A DNA stretch of 64,000 nucleotides from the NCBI GenBank assembly GCA_963806685.1, contig CAWDZB010000021.1:1-64000 (forward strand), in the 5' to 3' direction. The translations under genes and the position numbers were made by a program. This document shows positions 1-7,450 of the stretch, one piece after another. Source of the stretch: DDH964 sp963806685. GTDB lineage: Bacteria; Desulfobacterota; Desulfuromonadia; Desulfuromonadales; DDH964. The first letter of the stretch is position 1, and the number at the start of each line of letters is the position of its first letter. Below the pieces are notes generated by a model. That model had not been told where the DNA came from. It saw only the letters and a program-made list of their open reading frames with translations, and did no database searches.

Positions 1-55
1 GCCCGACGATCCCTGGAACGCGGTGGCGACTAAGCGTACTAAGAACCGGATGTGA
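1..55 (+). CDS. C-terminal tail of an upstream gene (partial)
   Basis: The frame starting at base 2 reads 17 codons (PDDPWNAVATKRTKNRM) to a TGA at 53-55. The tail is basic and lies just upstream of a ParB-like gene, so it could be the end of a neighbouring gene of the same integrated element. Too little is present to name a family, and chance openness cannot be excluded. Confidence 0.3.
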   Translation, partial: PDDPWNAVATKRTKNRM

Positions 56-72
56 GGTACTGACTCCACTAG

Positions 73-624
73 GTGCCTGTCCCCCTTGACTACGATCGCG
101 GCCTGACCGAAGAGGAGCTCGCCGCCAAGCTCGGCTTCAAGCAGACCTGGCGGATCGGCGAGCGGACTTCCCTCCTCAACCTCTCCGAGGAGTACCAGCA
201 GCTGGTGATCAAGGGGCAGCTCGGCAACTCCCAGGCCTTCGAGATGAGCCGCCTGCCTAGGGGGCAGCAGCCGGTCGTCTTCCGCCGGATCCGCAGCGGC
301 GAGCTCGGCAGCTACGCCAAGCTTCGCGCCTTCGTCGACGGCCTGCTCAACATCGGCGCCACCGGCGAGATGTTCGCCGCCGAGGAGGTCACCCGCGAGG
401 AACAGGAGACTCTCACCCGGCTGGAGAAGATGCTGGAGCAGGTGGCCCAGGTAGTCGGCGAGTCGGTCAGGGACAACGAGCTGGTCGCCCTCAAGAAGAT
501 GCGGCGCGGCAACCTCGATCTCAACATCCAGCGCGTCGACCTGCTTATCCAGCACTTGGGCAAGATCAAGAAGGCCCTGACCGTTGCGGCGATGCAGCAG
601 GAAGCCCTTGACCAGGCCGGCTGA
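73..624 (+). CDS. ParB/KorB-type HTH protein, lacking the N-terminal nuclease domain
   Basis: The 183-residue product begins almost directly with the central helix-turn-helix region of ParB/Spo0J/KorB proteins: residues 11-75 contain LTEEELAAKLGFKQ followed by the LNLSEEYQQLV helix. This region binds centromere-like or operator DNA. The N-terminal ParB/sulfiredoxin-like domain is absent, and an in-frame TAG lies immediately upstream of the GTG at 73. The gene is therefore either a naturally short variant or a 5'-truncated remnant. The C-terminal third is helical and charged, probably for oligomerisation. A small ribbon-helix-helix gene follows 39 bp later. The pair fits the maintenance module of a plasmid-like or integrative element. 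The start codon is uncertain because no good ribosome-binding site is close. Confidence 0.6.
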   Translation: MPVPLDYDRGLTEEELAAKLGFKQTWRIGERTSLLNLSEEYQQLVIKGQLGNSQAFEMSRLPRGQQPVVFRRIRSGELGSYAKLRAFVDGLLNIGATGEMFAAEEVTREEQETLTRLEKMLEQVAQVVGESVRDNELVALKKMRRGNLDLNIQRVDLLIQHLGKIKKALTVAAMQQEALDQAG

Positions 625-663
625 TGGTGGTAGATGAACTGACATTTGCCAAGGAGGAGAGCC

Positions 664-819
664 GTGGGAACCAGGGACCGAATTTTCCAGTTGCGTTACA
701 GCGACGAAGAAGCGGAGATGCTCAAGAAGGTGGCCGAGAGCAAGGGGCTGGTTGCCAGTGCCTGGCTGCGGATGAAGATCCGGGAGGAGTATGAGGCGCT
801 GCCGAAGAGCAGAAAATAA
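664..819 (+). CDS. Small ribbon-helix-helix (CopG/MobC-like) protein
   Basis: This 51-residue gene starts with GTG at 664 behind a strong AAGGAGGAG ribosome-binding site at 651-659. The product has a short basic beta-strand-like start (RDRIFQLRYS), then two helices (DEEAEMLKKVAESKG and ASAWLRMKIREEYEAL). This is the layout of CopG, Arc and mobilisation-accessory MobC proteins. These are dimeric DNA binders that autoregulate or help relaxases. It follows the ParB-like gene and is closed by a clear terminator, so the two probably share a transcript. The family is inferred from layout, not from an unmistakable motif. Confidence 0.55.
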   Translation: MGTRDRIFQLRYSDEEAEMLKKVAESKGLVASAWLRMKIREEYEALPKSRK

Positions 820-830
820 GGGAATTCAGA

Positions 831-861
831 AGTGGCAGCCTGGTGTGGCTGCCACTTTTTT
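831..861 (+). terminator. Rho-independent terminator
   Basis: A perfect 10-bp stem (AGTGGCAGCC 831-840 with GGCTGCCACT 847-856, loop 841-846) runs into six T residues at 856-861. It ends the ParB-like/RHH transcript. Confidence 0.9.
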
Positions 862-939
862 GTAAGAAAAAAATCAGACCAAAAGTTTAGAATTGCCTGA
901 GTTGCCAACAATGAATTCTTCAAGGGCTTTGGTGTCGCC

Positions 940-1170
940 ATGAATGAGGGTTTGAGAGAGTGTATTCGGTGTTGCAGGGCATTCCCTTATTCCGACCTGG
1001 AACGGGTTTTCAACCCAGACTGGGACAAGTTCATTTATTTCTGCCGGAGTTGCTATAAAGAGGTCGGGTTAGAAGAAGGTCAAAATCCATTTGGCAAGAG
1101 CGAGGAGACTAGCTTCTTTGCTAATAAGTACAAGAACGTCAAGGGTAAAAAAGAGTGGTGGGATAAGTAG
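940..1170 (+). CDS. Small hypothetical protein with paired cysteines (zinc-ribbon-like)
   Basis: The 76-residue product has two cysteine pairs, CIRCC at residues 8-12 and CRSC near residues 34-37, separated by about 22 residues with many aromatic residues. This spacing is typical of a small zinc ribbon. The lysine-rich C-terminus could contact nucleic acid. No family is recognised. It lies alone in an AT-richer accessory stretch between the element-maintenance genes and an orphan helical protein. Confidence 0.5.
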   Translation: MNEGLRECIRCCRAFPYSDLERVFNPDWDKFIYFCRSCYKEVGLEEGQNPFGKSEETSFFANKYKNVKGKKEWWDK

Positions 1171-1299
1171 AAGAATTTTTGGGGACGGGAGATGGCGGCT
1201 GAACAGGCTGACGAACAACTTTGCAACTTTGCATTCCTGCAACTGCTGACCTTCTCCTGACCCTGTAGACCTTCTCGCTAAGACTCAGAAGGAATAATT

Positions 1300-2121
1300 A
1301 TGACCGATGAAATCGAGAAGCCTGAAGACGCTAGTTTTCCTTTAAGCGGGAAAGTAGCGAAAATATCTCGCGGGGCATTACAGGCTATCGGTGGTACCAT
1401 TCCTTTTGCGGGAGGCGTTTTTTCTGCGATTGCTGGTGCTTGGTCTGAAGGAGAACAGGATAGGGTCAATCGATTTTTTGAGCATTGGGTACGAATGCTT
1501 CAAGACGAATTAAAGGAAAAAGAACAAACAATAATAGAAATAATGGCTCGTCTCAATCTTCAAGATGAGGCTATTGCGGCCAGGGTAGAAAGCAAAGAAT
1601 ATCAGTCATTAGTAAAAAAGACTTTTCGAGAATGGTCTGGTGCCGAGAGCGAACAAAAAAGGGAATATATCAGAAATATTCTATCGAATGCTGCAGCTAC
1701 TCAAGTATCCAGTGATGATGTTGTGCGCCTTTATATTGATTGGATAAATCAATATTCAGAAATGCACTTTCAAGTGATTGCCGCAATTTATAATAGCGGA
1801 GGAATCACACGAGGGGCAATTTGGAGAAAAATAGGAAAGGGACCTGTGCGGGAGGATTCGGCAGATGCTGATCTGTATAAACTTCTGTTCCGAGACCTCA
1901 GTACTGGCGGAATTATTCGCCAGCACAGGGCAACTGACCGCTTTGGTAATTTCATTGCAAAAACGCCTCAACGCAGCCCTAAAGGTAGTGGCCAAAAACA
2001 GCTCGTTTCGGCTTTTGATAATCAGGAAGGCTATGAATTAACTGCATTAGGTCAACAATTCGTCCACTATGCAATGACAGATTTGCCCTTGAGAATCGAA
2101 TTTAAAAGCGAGGCTGAATAG
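1300..2121 (+). CDS. Hypothetical protein: glycine-rich helical N-terminus and C-terminal winged-helix-like region
   Basis: The 273-residue product is encoded by AT-rich DNA unlike the surrounding core genes, which suggests transfer. Residues 25-50 form a Gly/Ala-rich hydrophobic segment (ALQAIGGTIPFAGGVFSAI). A long charged helical region follows at 55-150, including EWSGAESEQKREYIRNIL. The C-terminal part (about 150-260) alternates helices and strands like a winged helix and ends with an ELTALGQQFVHYA helix. The hydrophobic Gly-rich segment could insert in a membrane or serve as a packing helix. I do not recognise a named family. The architecture and accessory location would suit a defence or toxin-type gene, but that is inference. 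The start is ATG 1300, preceded by AGAAGGAAT. Confidence 0.55.
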   Translation: MTDEIEKPEDASFPLSGKVAKISRGALQAIGGTIPFAGGVFSAIAGAWSEGEQDRVNRFFEHWVRMLQDELKEKEQTIIEIMARLNLQDEAIAARVESKEYQSLVKKTFREWSGAESEQKREYIRNILSNAAATQVSSDDVVRLYIDWINQYSEMHFQVIAAIYNSGGITRGAIWRKIGKGPVREDSADADLYKLLFRDLSTGGIIRQHRATDRFGNFIAKTPQRSPKGSGQKQLVSAFDNQEGYELTALGQQFVHYAMTDLPLRIEFKSEAE

Positions 2122-2136
2122 CCCTAACTCTGATCG

Positions 2137-2807
2137 TTACAGTGACTTCGGCTTAGTACACTCCTCCCCATCATTCACCGGCTTGTTCACATAATCTGAA
2201 ACCGGGTAGAGATCCAAAACCACATCCGCCGCCGGCCGCAGAAGGGCGAGTAGATCCTCCGCGTGCTGGTGGGGGCTGAACCAGGCGTCAATTTCTTCCC
2301 GCTCCAGGATCGCCGGCATCCGGGTGTGGAGGGGCGCCACCAGGTCGTTCGCCTCGGTGGTGATGATCGTGCAGGACTCCACCACCTCCCCCGGCTTCTC
2401 CGGGTTCTCCCAGTGCTCCCACAGCCCGGCCAGGGCCATCGGGGCGCCGTCCTTGCGGAAGATGTAGTAGGGCTGTTGGCCTTTTCCCCCTTCTTCCACT
2501 CGTAGAAGCCGCTCGCTGGGATGATGCAGCGCTGGCTGTAAAACGGGTGACGGAACGACGGCTTCGCGGCCAGGGTTTCCGCCCGGGCGTTGATCATCTT
2601 GTAGCCGATCTTCTTGTCCTTCGCCCAGTGCGGCACCAGGCCCCAGTGCAGCATGGCCAGGCTTCGCTCGTCCCCCTGCTGGCGGATCACGGCGATGTCC
2701 TGGGAAGGGGCGATGTTGTAGCGCTCCTCGAGGAGGAACCCCGGGGGCAGGTCGAAGTACTTGATCAGGTCCTCGATGGGGATGTTGTTCGCGAAGCGCC
2801 CGCACAT
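2137..2807 (-). pseudogene. SRAP-domain (YedK/HMCES-like) protein, frameshifted
   Basis: The gene opens with the invariant MCGRF start, whose Cys2 becomes the catalytic thiol that crosslinks abasic sites in single-stranded DNA. It continues through the family motifs YNIAPSQ, LHWGLVPHWAKD, INARAET and CIIPASGFYEWKK. At about 2481-2490, in a run of G and A residues on the minus strand, the reading frame shifts by one base. The remaining half (residues QPYYIFRKDGAPMALAGLW onward, including the TTEAN and HTRMPAIL motifs) continues in the next frame to a TAA at 2137. Joined, the product would be about 222 residues, the usual size. Either one base is truly lost and the gene is broken, or this is a homopolymer sequencing error. 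Confidence 0.8.
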
Positions 2808-3191
2808 AGGGGGATTTTAGCAGAAATGTGGCTCGCCGGATAAAGGGCGGCAGATGAAGCCCTTTAAATAAAAGTTTGACAGCCGGGGAGGATTGTGGGT
2901 ATCAAAAGATGGCTTGTCTTTTGAGGTTGGTTAGGTGATCAGCGTGGGGGGGGTAAGGTGGCAGGAGAGCAGGACCAACAGCAACTAGGGCCGATCATCC
3001 GGTGACATCGCCGGTGGGCGGCTTTTTGCGTTTTTTGGACACCGGAACCGGGGGGCACCATAGTTAAAACGACGATTTGAGAATTAAGGGAGGTGTCCCC
3101 GAACTCCCCTGAATAAATGGGCTTTCAAAACTTTCAAACTTCCAGGCCTGACCCGCTTCGACTTCCAATTCGCTTTTGGAGTTATAGTCAA
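2808..3191. other. Non-coding stretch with a promoter/palindrome and a hairpin with T-runs
   Basis: No convincing gene lies here. It holds the promoter-like unit at 2876-2924 and a CCGGTG/CGCCGG hairpin at 2999-3014 followed by T-runs at 3023-3027 and 3031-3036. Bases 2911-3036 could therefore be a short transcript or a leader. An alternative ATG at 3117 is in frame with the following gene, but its nearest Shine-Dalgarno-like run (GGGAGG) is about 22 bases away. Confidence 0.4.
2876..2924 (+). promoter_or_regulatory. Sigma70-like promoter overlapped by a palindromic operator-like site
   Basis: TTGACA (2876-2881) is followed after 18 bases by TATCAA (2900-2905). A perfect inverted repeat, TCAAAAGA (2902-2909) and TCTTTTGA (2917-2924) with a 7-base spacer, covers the -10 box and the expected start of transcription. 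That is where a repressor dimer would bind. Confidence 0.45.
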
Positions 3192-3905
3192 ATGCCAGAT
3201 GAAAATTTGATCTCAGCACGAGTTAATCCTCTAGCTTTTCTCGAGGTTGACGAGCCATGGGCGAAGTTTTTCGATAGCCCCGTAACGCTAGAAAACGTGC
3301 TTGAATATTTGTGCACTCCAGGGATTCCTTCAGACATCGATGCGATTATTTGTAGATACAAAGAAATCAGCGTTGAGAGCCCGAGGATTTTCGCTGCGCC
3401 GGTCGATGAGCGGATATTGTCTAAACTGATCTGGCCTCTCAAACATGCGAAGGGTTCATATGCTCTTGGCAATTATATTGGATCAATTGCCCTTTGTGGA
3501 ATGGTTTCTGAGATGGTCGCAATTATGCTGTTCGATCTTCATTCATTCAGAATCAATAAACAAGAGATGGATGAAAGCATACAGCAGTCAATTTTTGGTA
3601 GTAAATTCGAGAAACTTGGTCAGGATCGCCGTGTTTCAATATTGAAAACATATGGGTTGATTTCTGATGAACAAAAGAAAATCTACGATAAAGTAAGGAA
3701 CATACGTCGTAAATATTTACATTTCTGGTCACAGTCCGATGCTAAAATTGAATCTGACGCGGTCGATTGCTTTACATCTACCGTCAAGATTGTTATCGAC
3801 GGTCTTGGTCTATCCATTGAGGACGGGAAATTGATTCTTAGACCCGCGATCATTAGGCGCTTGGAAGAAAACGCATCGAATCAAGGTTTGCAATCAGGCT
3901 CCTAG
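3192..3905 (+). CDS. Hypothetical protein with HEPN-like C-terminal motif
   Basis: The 237-residue product starts at ATG 3192 behind GGAG at 3178-3181. An in-frame ATG at 3117 would add 25 residues. It is AT-richer than the core genome. The N-terminal half is not recognised. The C-terminal half contains a long helix and the motif VRNIRRKYLHFW (about residues 171-182). This resembles the Rx4-6H signature of HEPN-fold proteins and the related DUF4145 group, many of which are RNases or structural parts of defence and toxin-antitoxin systems. Fold and function are inferred from this motif alone. No antitoxin-like partner gene is adjacent. Confidence 0.5.
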   Translation: MPDENLISARVNPLAFLEVDEPWAKFFDSPVTLENVLEYLCTPGIPSDIDAIICRYKEISVESPRIFAAPVDERILSKLIWPLKHAKGSYALGNYIGSIALCGMVSEMVAIMLFDLHSFRINKQEMDESIQQSIFGSKFEKLGQDRRVSILKTYGLISDEQKKIYDKVRNIRRKYLHFWSQSDAKIESDAVDCFTSTVKIVIDGLGLSIEDGKLILRPAIIRRLEENASNQGLQSGS

Positions 3906-4043
3906 CAAACTCGGTGCCGCCGAGAAGGGATCATGGAGTCTACCATCGGAATTAGCAGATGGCGGGGCACCCCTGGATTTGATAACCTTACTCTGACGGG
4001 GGTGTGGCTCTTGGGGTCAGTGACCTGTTCATTCAGGCTCACT

Positions 4044-4160
4044 TCAGCCTGAAATGCCGCCCCCGTCCTTTGCATCATCCGGCGGGTCGACCGGGATGGT
4101 GCCGTAGTTGTGGCTCTGGAAGTAGACGTGACCCGAGGATGATGACCTGCCTAGAGCAGT
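4044..4160 (-). pseudogene. C-terminal gene fragment cut by the RAYT element
   Basis: Read on the minus strand from the element's left end, 38 codons stay open to TGA at 4044-4046 with GC-rich codon use like a real gene. They include GHVYFQSHNYGTIPVDPP. I do not recognise the family. The fragment stops exactly at the terminal repeat of the transposase element, as expected if the element or an associated deletion removed the 5' part. Confidence 0.35.
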
Positions 4161-5105
4161 GGGGTCGGACCAAGTTAAGTTTCTGAAAATACAGAAAAGA
4201 TTCTCTGATTTGCCCAAGAATATCGGCCTATAGCTCGATTTTTAAGGCTAAAAACAGGCTTTTAGTAAATATCCTGTGGAGGGGGATATGGCAAGGGCTA
4301 ATCGGCATTACATTCCCGGTTGTATCTGGCACATTACTCATCGTTGCCACAAGAAGGAATTCCTTCTGAAATTTGCCCGGGATCGGTCCCGCTTTGTGAC
4401 CTGGCTCGGCGCGGCCCGCAGACGTTTTGGCCTCCAGATCTTGAACTATTCCATCACCTCCAATCACGTGCACCTTTTGGTGAAAGACCACGGCAAAGAA
4501 AACTGTATCCCGGCTGCCATGCAGTTGATTGCGGGTCGGACGGGCCAGGAATACAACCAGCGCAAGCAACGCAAGGGCGCATTCTGGGAAGACCGCTATC
4601 ATGCCACCGCCGTTGAGTCCGGCGAGCACCTGCGACGTTGTCTGGCCTATATTGATCTGAACATGGTCCGAGCCGGTGTTGTCGCTCATCCGGAAGAATG
4701 GGTACATGGCGGCTACCGGGAGATTCAGGGGCTGCGTCGCCGCAATCGAATCCTCGCCCTGGAAACCCTCGCCGAGGCGACTGAGGTCAGCCTGGAAGGG
4801 CTGGCTGAGGCTTATCGGGATTGGATCGAAGATGCGCTGAACACCGAATGCCGCGTGCGAAACGAAGCCTGGACGGAAAGCGTGGCTGTCGGCAGTGCTG
4901 CGGTTGTGGCCAAGACCCGGGAGATACTAGGTGCTCGTGGGAAAGGGCGAGTTGTTGACGAAACCGGCGGCGCCTTTGTGCTTCGAGAAGAGGAGGACTA
5001 CTATGGGGCGGATTTTAGCCCTGAAAATCGCCCTATAAGCCAAAATAACGGTTATTTCTGGAATGTTTGTCCTGAAATATCAAAGACTTGACTTGGTCCG
5101 ACCCC
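4161..5105 (+). mobile_element. RAYT (Y1/HUH transposase) element with terminal inverted repeats
   Basis: The element is bounded by GGGGTCGGACCAAGTTAA (4161-4178) and its inverted copy (5088-5105), which match at 17 of 18 positions. Between them lies one HUH transposase gene whose stop codon is inside the right repeat. Sub-terminal short palindromes occur on both sides, such as AAATAAC/GTTATTT near 5042-5056. I see no clear target-site duplication. The flanks are 3' remnants of two unrelated genes pointing away from the element. Confidence 0.8.
4288..5091 (+). CDS. REP-associated tyrosine transposase (RAYT), Y1_Tnp family
   Basis: This 267-residue single-strand DNA transposase of the HUH class would cleave and join DNA through a 5'-phosphotyrosine at hairpin-forming repeat ends. 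Visible motifs are the family start MARANRHYIPG..WHITHRC, the metal-binding HUH motif NHVHLLV near residue 73, the likely nucleophile tyrosine in GQEYNQRK near residue 94, and the downstream FWEDRYHATAV and CLAYIDLNMVRAGVV segments. The start is ATG 4288 with a GGAGGGGG ribosome-binding site at 4277-4284, which is better than the in-frame GTG at 4276. The residues beyond about 160 form a basic helical extension. All key residues look intact, so it may be active. Confidence 0.9.
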   Translation: MARANRHYIPGCIWHITHRCHKKEFLLKFARDRSRFVTWLGAARRRFGLQILNYSITSNHVHLLVKDHGKENCIPAAMQLIAGRTGQEYNQRKQRKGAFWEDRYHATAVESGEHLRRCLAYIDLNMVRAGVVAHPEEWVHGGYREIQGLRRRNRILALETLAEATEVSLEGLAEAYRDWIEDALNTECRVRNEAWTESVAVGSAAVVAKTREILGARGKGRVVDETGGAFVLREEEDYYGADFSPENRPISQNNGYFWNVCPEISKT

Positions 5106-5106
5106 G

Positions 5107-5298
5107 GACCATCAGACCATCGTCGATGCCCCGAACAACCGCATAGCCTCGTTGAGCGTTTGGGAGACCGAGAGAGACGCAAAGGCAATCTACGAGGAGA
5201 AGGGGGGCTTGTATCAGACCGGCATCGCAAAGTTGAAACCAATGCTGTCAGGCCCACCAGACGCATGGATGGGCCTGCTCACTCGCGTGGACAAGTAG
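5107..5298 (+). pseudogene. 3' fragment of an ABM / ferredoxin-like-fold gene
   Basis: Directly right of the transposase element, 63 codons remain open to TAG at 5296-5298 with no start codon of their own. The residues IVDAPNNRIASLSVWETERDA resemble the beta-strand and helix end of antibiotic-biosynthesis-monooxygenase-type (dimeric ferredoxin-fold) proteins, where a strand ending in 'SVWET' is followed by an alanine-rich helix. The 5' part is missing. An attC-like site lies 26 bp after the stop, so this could be what remains of an integron gene cassette. Confidence 0.5.
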
Positions 5299-5324
5299 GA
5301 GCAATGGGTCATTGTTTTTATGTC

Positions 5325-5383
5325 GCCCACAAGGCGCTCCAGGCGACGCCAAATGGCGGCGCGCCTGAGCTTTAACGTTAAGT
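5325..5383 (+). repeat. Integron attC-like recombination site
   Basis: The site ends in GTTAAGT (5377-5383), which fits the R' core GTTRRRY. Inside, GCTCCAGGCG (5336-5345) pairs with CGCCTGAGC (5362-5370), leaving one unpaired C in the L'' arm. A second unpaired base precedes CGCC, which pairs with GGCG around the AAAT loop. These extrahelical bases at fixed positions are a hallmark of folded attC sites. The R'' box is weak (GCCCAC instead of RYYYAAC). The site follows a truncated cassette-sized gene. No integrase gene is in the window. Confidence 0.55.
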
Positions 5384-5463
5384 GTCGGCTTGGTGATCGC
5401 TGTTTTAAAATGTGCGCGCCCTCTCAAGGGGCGAAACGTAATCAATTAGATGTGGAGGCGGGT

Positions 5464-7308
5464 ATGAAGGCGAGGGGGCTTTGGGCGGCAATTGTTTGCG
5501 TAATCATTTTGGCAGGGTGTGGTGGCGGGGACGGTTCATCGAACCCGCAGGCGGCGCCGCAAGCGTCGTACGCGTCGCCCCAAGTTTACGTCGAAAACCA
5601 GGCGATCTCACCGTTGGACCCAGTCATCTCCGGTGCGGCGACATCGTTCAGCGTGTCCCCCGCGCTGCCCGCCGGCCTGGCGCTGGATTCGACCACGGGC
5701 TCCATCTCGGGCACGCCTACTTCCGCCGCTGCAGGCGCGGACTACACGATCACGGTTACGGGCCCGGGCGGTTCGACGACAACCAGCTTGCATATCGCTG
5801 TAGAACCAGTGGTCGCCGTTTCGCGCATGGTGGTGGCCGGAACGTCAGTCTCTCCGCTGGTGACACTCGATGCTGGAGCCTTGGGCCTCAGTGGCACGGT
5901 CTACGCCACGGCAAGTGATGAGGGGGGCGTTTTCAGTGCGCCGGTCGCGGTCAGCGCCAGCGGCGGCAGCTACGTGCTCGAACTCGCCACCCTGAGCTCC
6001 GCGACCACGGGCCTCCATACCGGACAGGCGGTTGTCAGCCTTTGCCAGGATGCCTCTTGCGCAACGCCTCAGGCGATGCCTGGCGTGGTGGTGAATTACA
6101 CCGTTGATGTCCTCGCCCCGGGCAGCGCGTGGCCGGGCGACCATTTGACTGCGCTGTCGTCGATCCAGGGTGCCCCCGAATGGGCCACGTTCCAGGGCAA
6201 TGCCGCCCACACCGGATACGTGCCTGTCACGCTCGACCCCAACCAGTTCGACACGCGCTGGCAGATCTCGGTCCCTGCCTTCCTCTACTTCAACAGCCTG
6301 TTCAATTTGGCCACGGTGACCACGGAAGGCGGAAACTTCTACATCGCCGGTGCCAACGCCGTCACCGCCCATAGTGAGTACGACGGATCCACCCTTTGGA
6401 GCTACAGCTTCAGCGGACTGCCCTATCCGTCCGTGAACCCGCCCGCCGTCAGCAACGGGGTGGTTTACGTTGCAGCTGGGCAGCAAACGTCGACTTACAT
6501 GTTCGCCCTGGATGCCAGCAATGGCTCCGTGCTGTTTCGGTCCGCCATGTCCTCCCAGTGGGAAAACTATCTCGCCCCCACCGTGGGGCCGTCGGGGGTC
6601 TATACCAACGCGGGCACGTACGGCGGGTTGTACGCGTTCAATTTCCAAGGGGACCAGTTGTACTTCGCGTCGACCGCCCAGCAGTCCACCTGGACCCCGG
6701 CGATCGATTCGGGCTCGGTGTATGCCTATACAGGTGATGCCCTGCGGGTGTTCGATCCGGTCCTCGGTACGCTCAAGACGAGTATCAGCGACCCGACATT
6801 CACGAACTACATCTACCAAATCGGCGGTTCGGCGGTGCTGGGGGCCGCCAACTCCGTGTTCGCCGCGGCCTACGGCAACAGCTGGCTAAATGGTGGCGCG
6901 ATCGGCAACTCGCTGGTGCACTTCAACCTTCAATCGGACACGGTCGACTGGACCATCAAAGGCGACTACCCGTCGACGCCCGCCTACGACAGCGGGGTCG
7001 TTTACGGGGCGAATAACAATCCGCTGCGGGTAGAAGCGCGCTCCGAGGCCGACGGCACACTGATCTGGTCCTGGACGCCGCAAGCTTCAGGCGATACGGA
7101 ATTCGTGAGCGAGGTTCTGCTCACGCAGAACGCCGTGATCGTGAGCACGAATCTTTCGACGTATGCGATCGACCGGTCCACGCACCACGCGGTGTGGAGC
7201 TACCCGACGGCGGGGAATCTCGCGTTGTCTCCCAATGGCATCCTCTATATCGAGGGCTACGGCGCGTACAACTCTACGACGACGCTCACAGCGATCAACG
7301 TTCACTGA
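5464..7308 (+). CDS. Lipoprotein with Ig-like domain and PQQ-type beta-propeller
   Basis: The 614-residue product starts at ATG 5464 behind GGAGG (5454-5458). A signal peptide ends in the lipobox LAGC near residue 19, so it should be lipid-anchored, followed by a Gly/Ser linker. Residues about 40-115 look like a putative-Ig (He_PIG/cadherin-like) domain containing LPAGLALDSTTGSISGTP. From about 240 onward, repeated blades with GxLYAF-like strands (for example YMFALDASNGSVLF and SYSFSGLPYPSVNPP) indicate a PQQ-binding-like or WD-type propeller. The substrate or partner is unknown. The repeats suggest an extracellular or periplasmic scaffold, not a dehydrogenase, because no catalytic signature is visible. 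It follows the attC-like site and may be an acquired cassette-type gene. Confidence 0.75.
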   Translation: MKARGLWAAIVCVIILAGCGGGDGSSNPQAAPQASYASPQVYVENQAISPLDPVISGAATSFSVSPALPAGLALDSTTGSISGTPTSAAAGADYTITVTGPGGSTTTSLHIAVEPVVAVSRMVVAGTSVSPLVTLDAGALGLSGTVYATASDEGGVFSAPVAVSASGGSYVLELATLSSATTGLHTGQAVVSLCQDASCATPQAMPGVVVNYTVDVLAPGSAWPGDHLTALSSIQGAPEWATFQGNAAHTGYVPVTLDPNQFDTRWQISVPAFLYFNSLFNLATVTTEGGNFYIAGANAVTAHSEYDGSTLWSYSFSGLPYPSVNPPAVSNGVVYVAAGQQTSTYMFALDASNGSVLFRSAMSSQWENYLAPTVGPSGVYTNAGTYGGLYAFNFQGDQLYFASTAQQSTWTPAIDSGSVYAYTGDALRVFDPVLGTLKTSISDPTFTNYIYQIGGSAVLGAANSVFAAAYGNSWLNGGAIGNSLVHFNLQSDTVDWTIKGDYPSTPAYDSGVVYGANNNPLRVEARSEADGTLIWSWTPQASGDTEFVSEVLLTQNAVIVSTNLSTYAIDRSTHHAVWSYPTAGNLALSPNGILYIEGYGAYNSTTTLTAINVH

Positions 7309-7450
7309 GACAAGAGATTGGGACAACCCCCTTTTGTGCTTTTGTATTTGGCTGGTTTTCGTTGTGGTTAATATAAATGCTGGTGAGACGTAGGGGACGT
7401 TGTTTATTTGTTGATTAAGGAAGTGCTTCCTATCCAGAGTTTATTCTGTT

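Noticed and set aside
2876..3060. Known riboswitch (c-di-GMP GEMM or TPP type) in the accessory intergenic region
   Set aside because: The conserved core strings of these riboswitches are absent. Only a promoter, a palindrome and a hairpin are supported.
5088..5375. A 95-codon frame starting in the transposon end
   Set aside because: It is out of frame with the coherent ABM-like fragment and gives an Arg/Pro-rich translation.
5320..5463. Upstream extension of the propeller lipoprotein
   Set aside because: The signal peptide and lipobox only make sense from ATG 5464, which has a good Shine-Dalgarno sequence. The extension covers the attC-like site.
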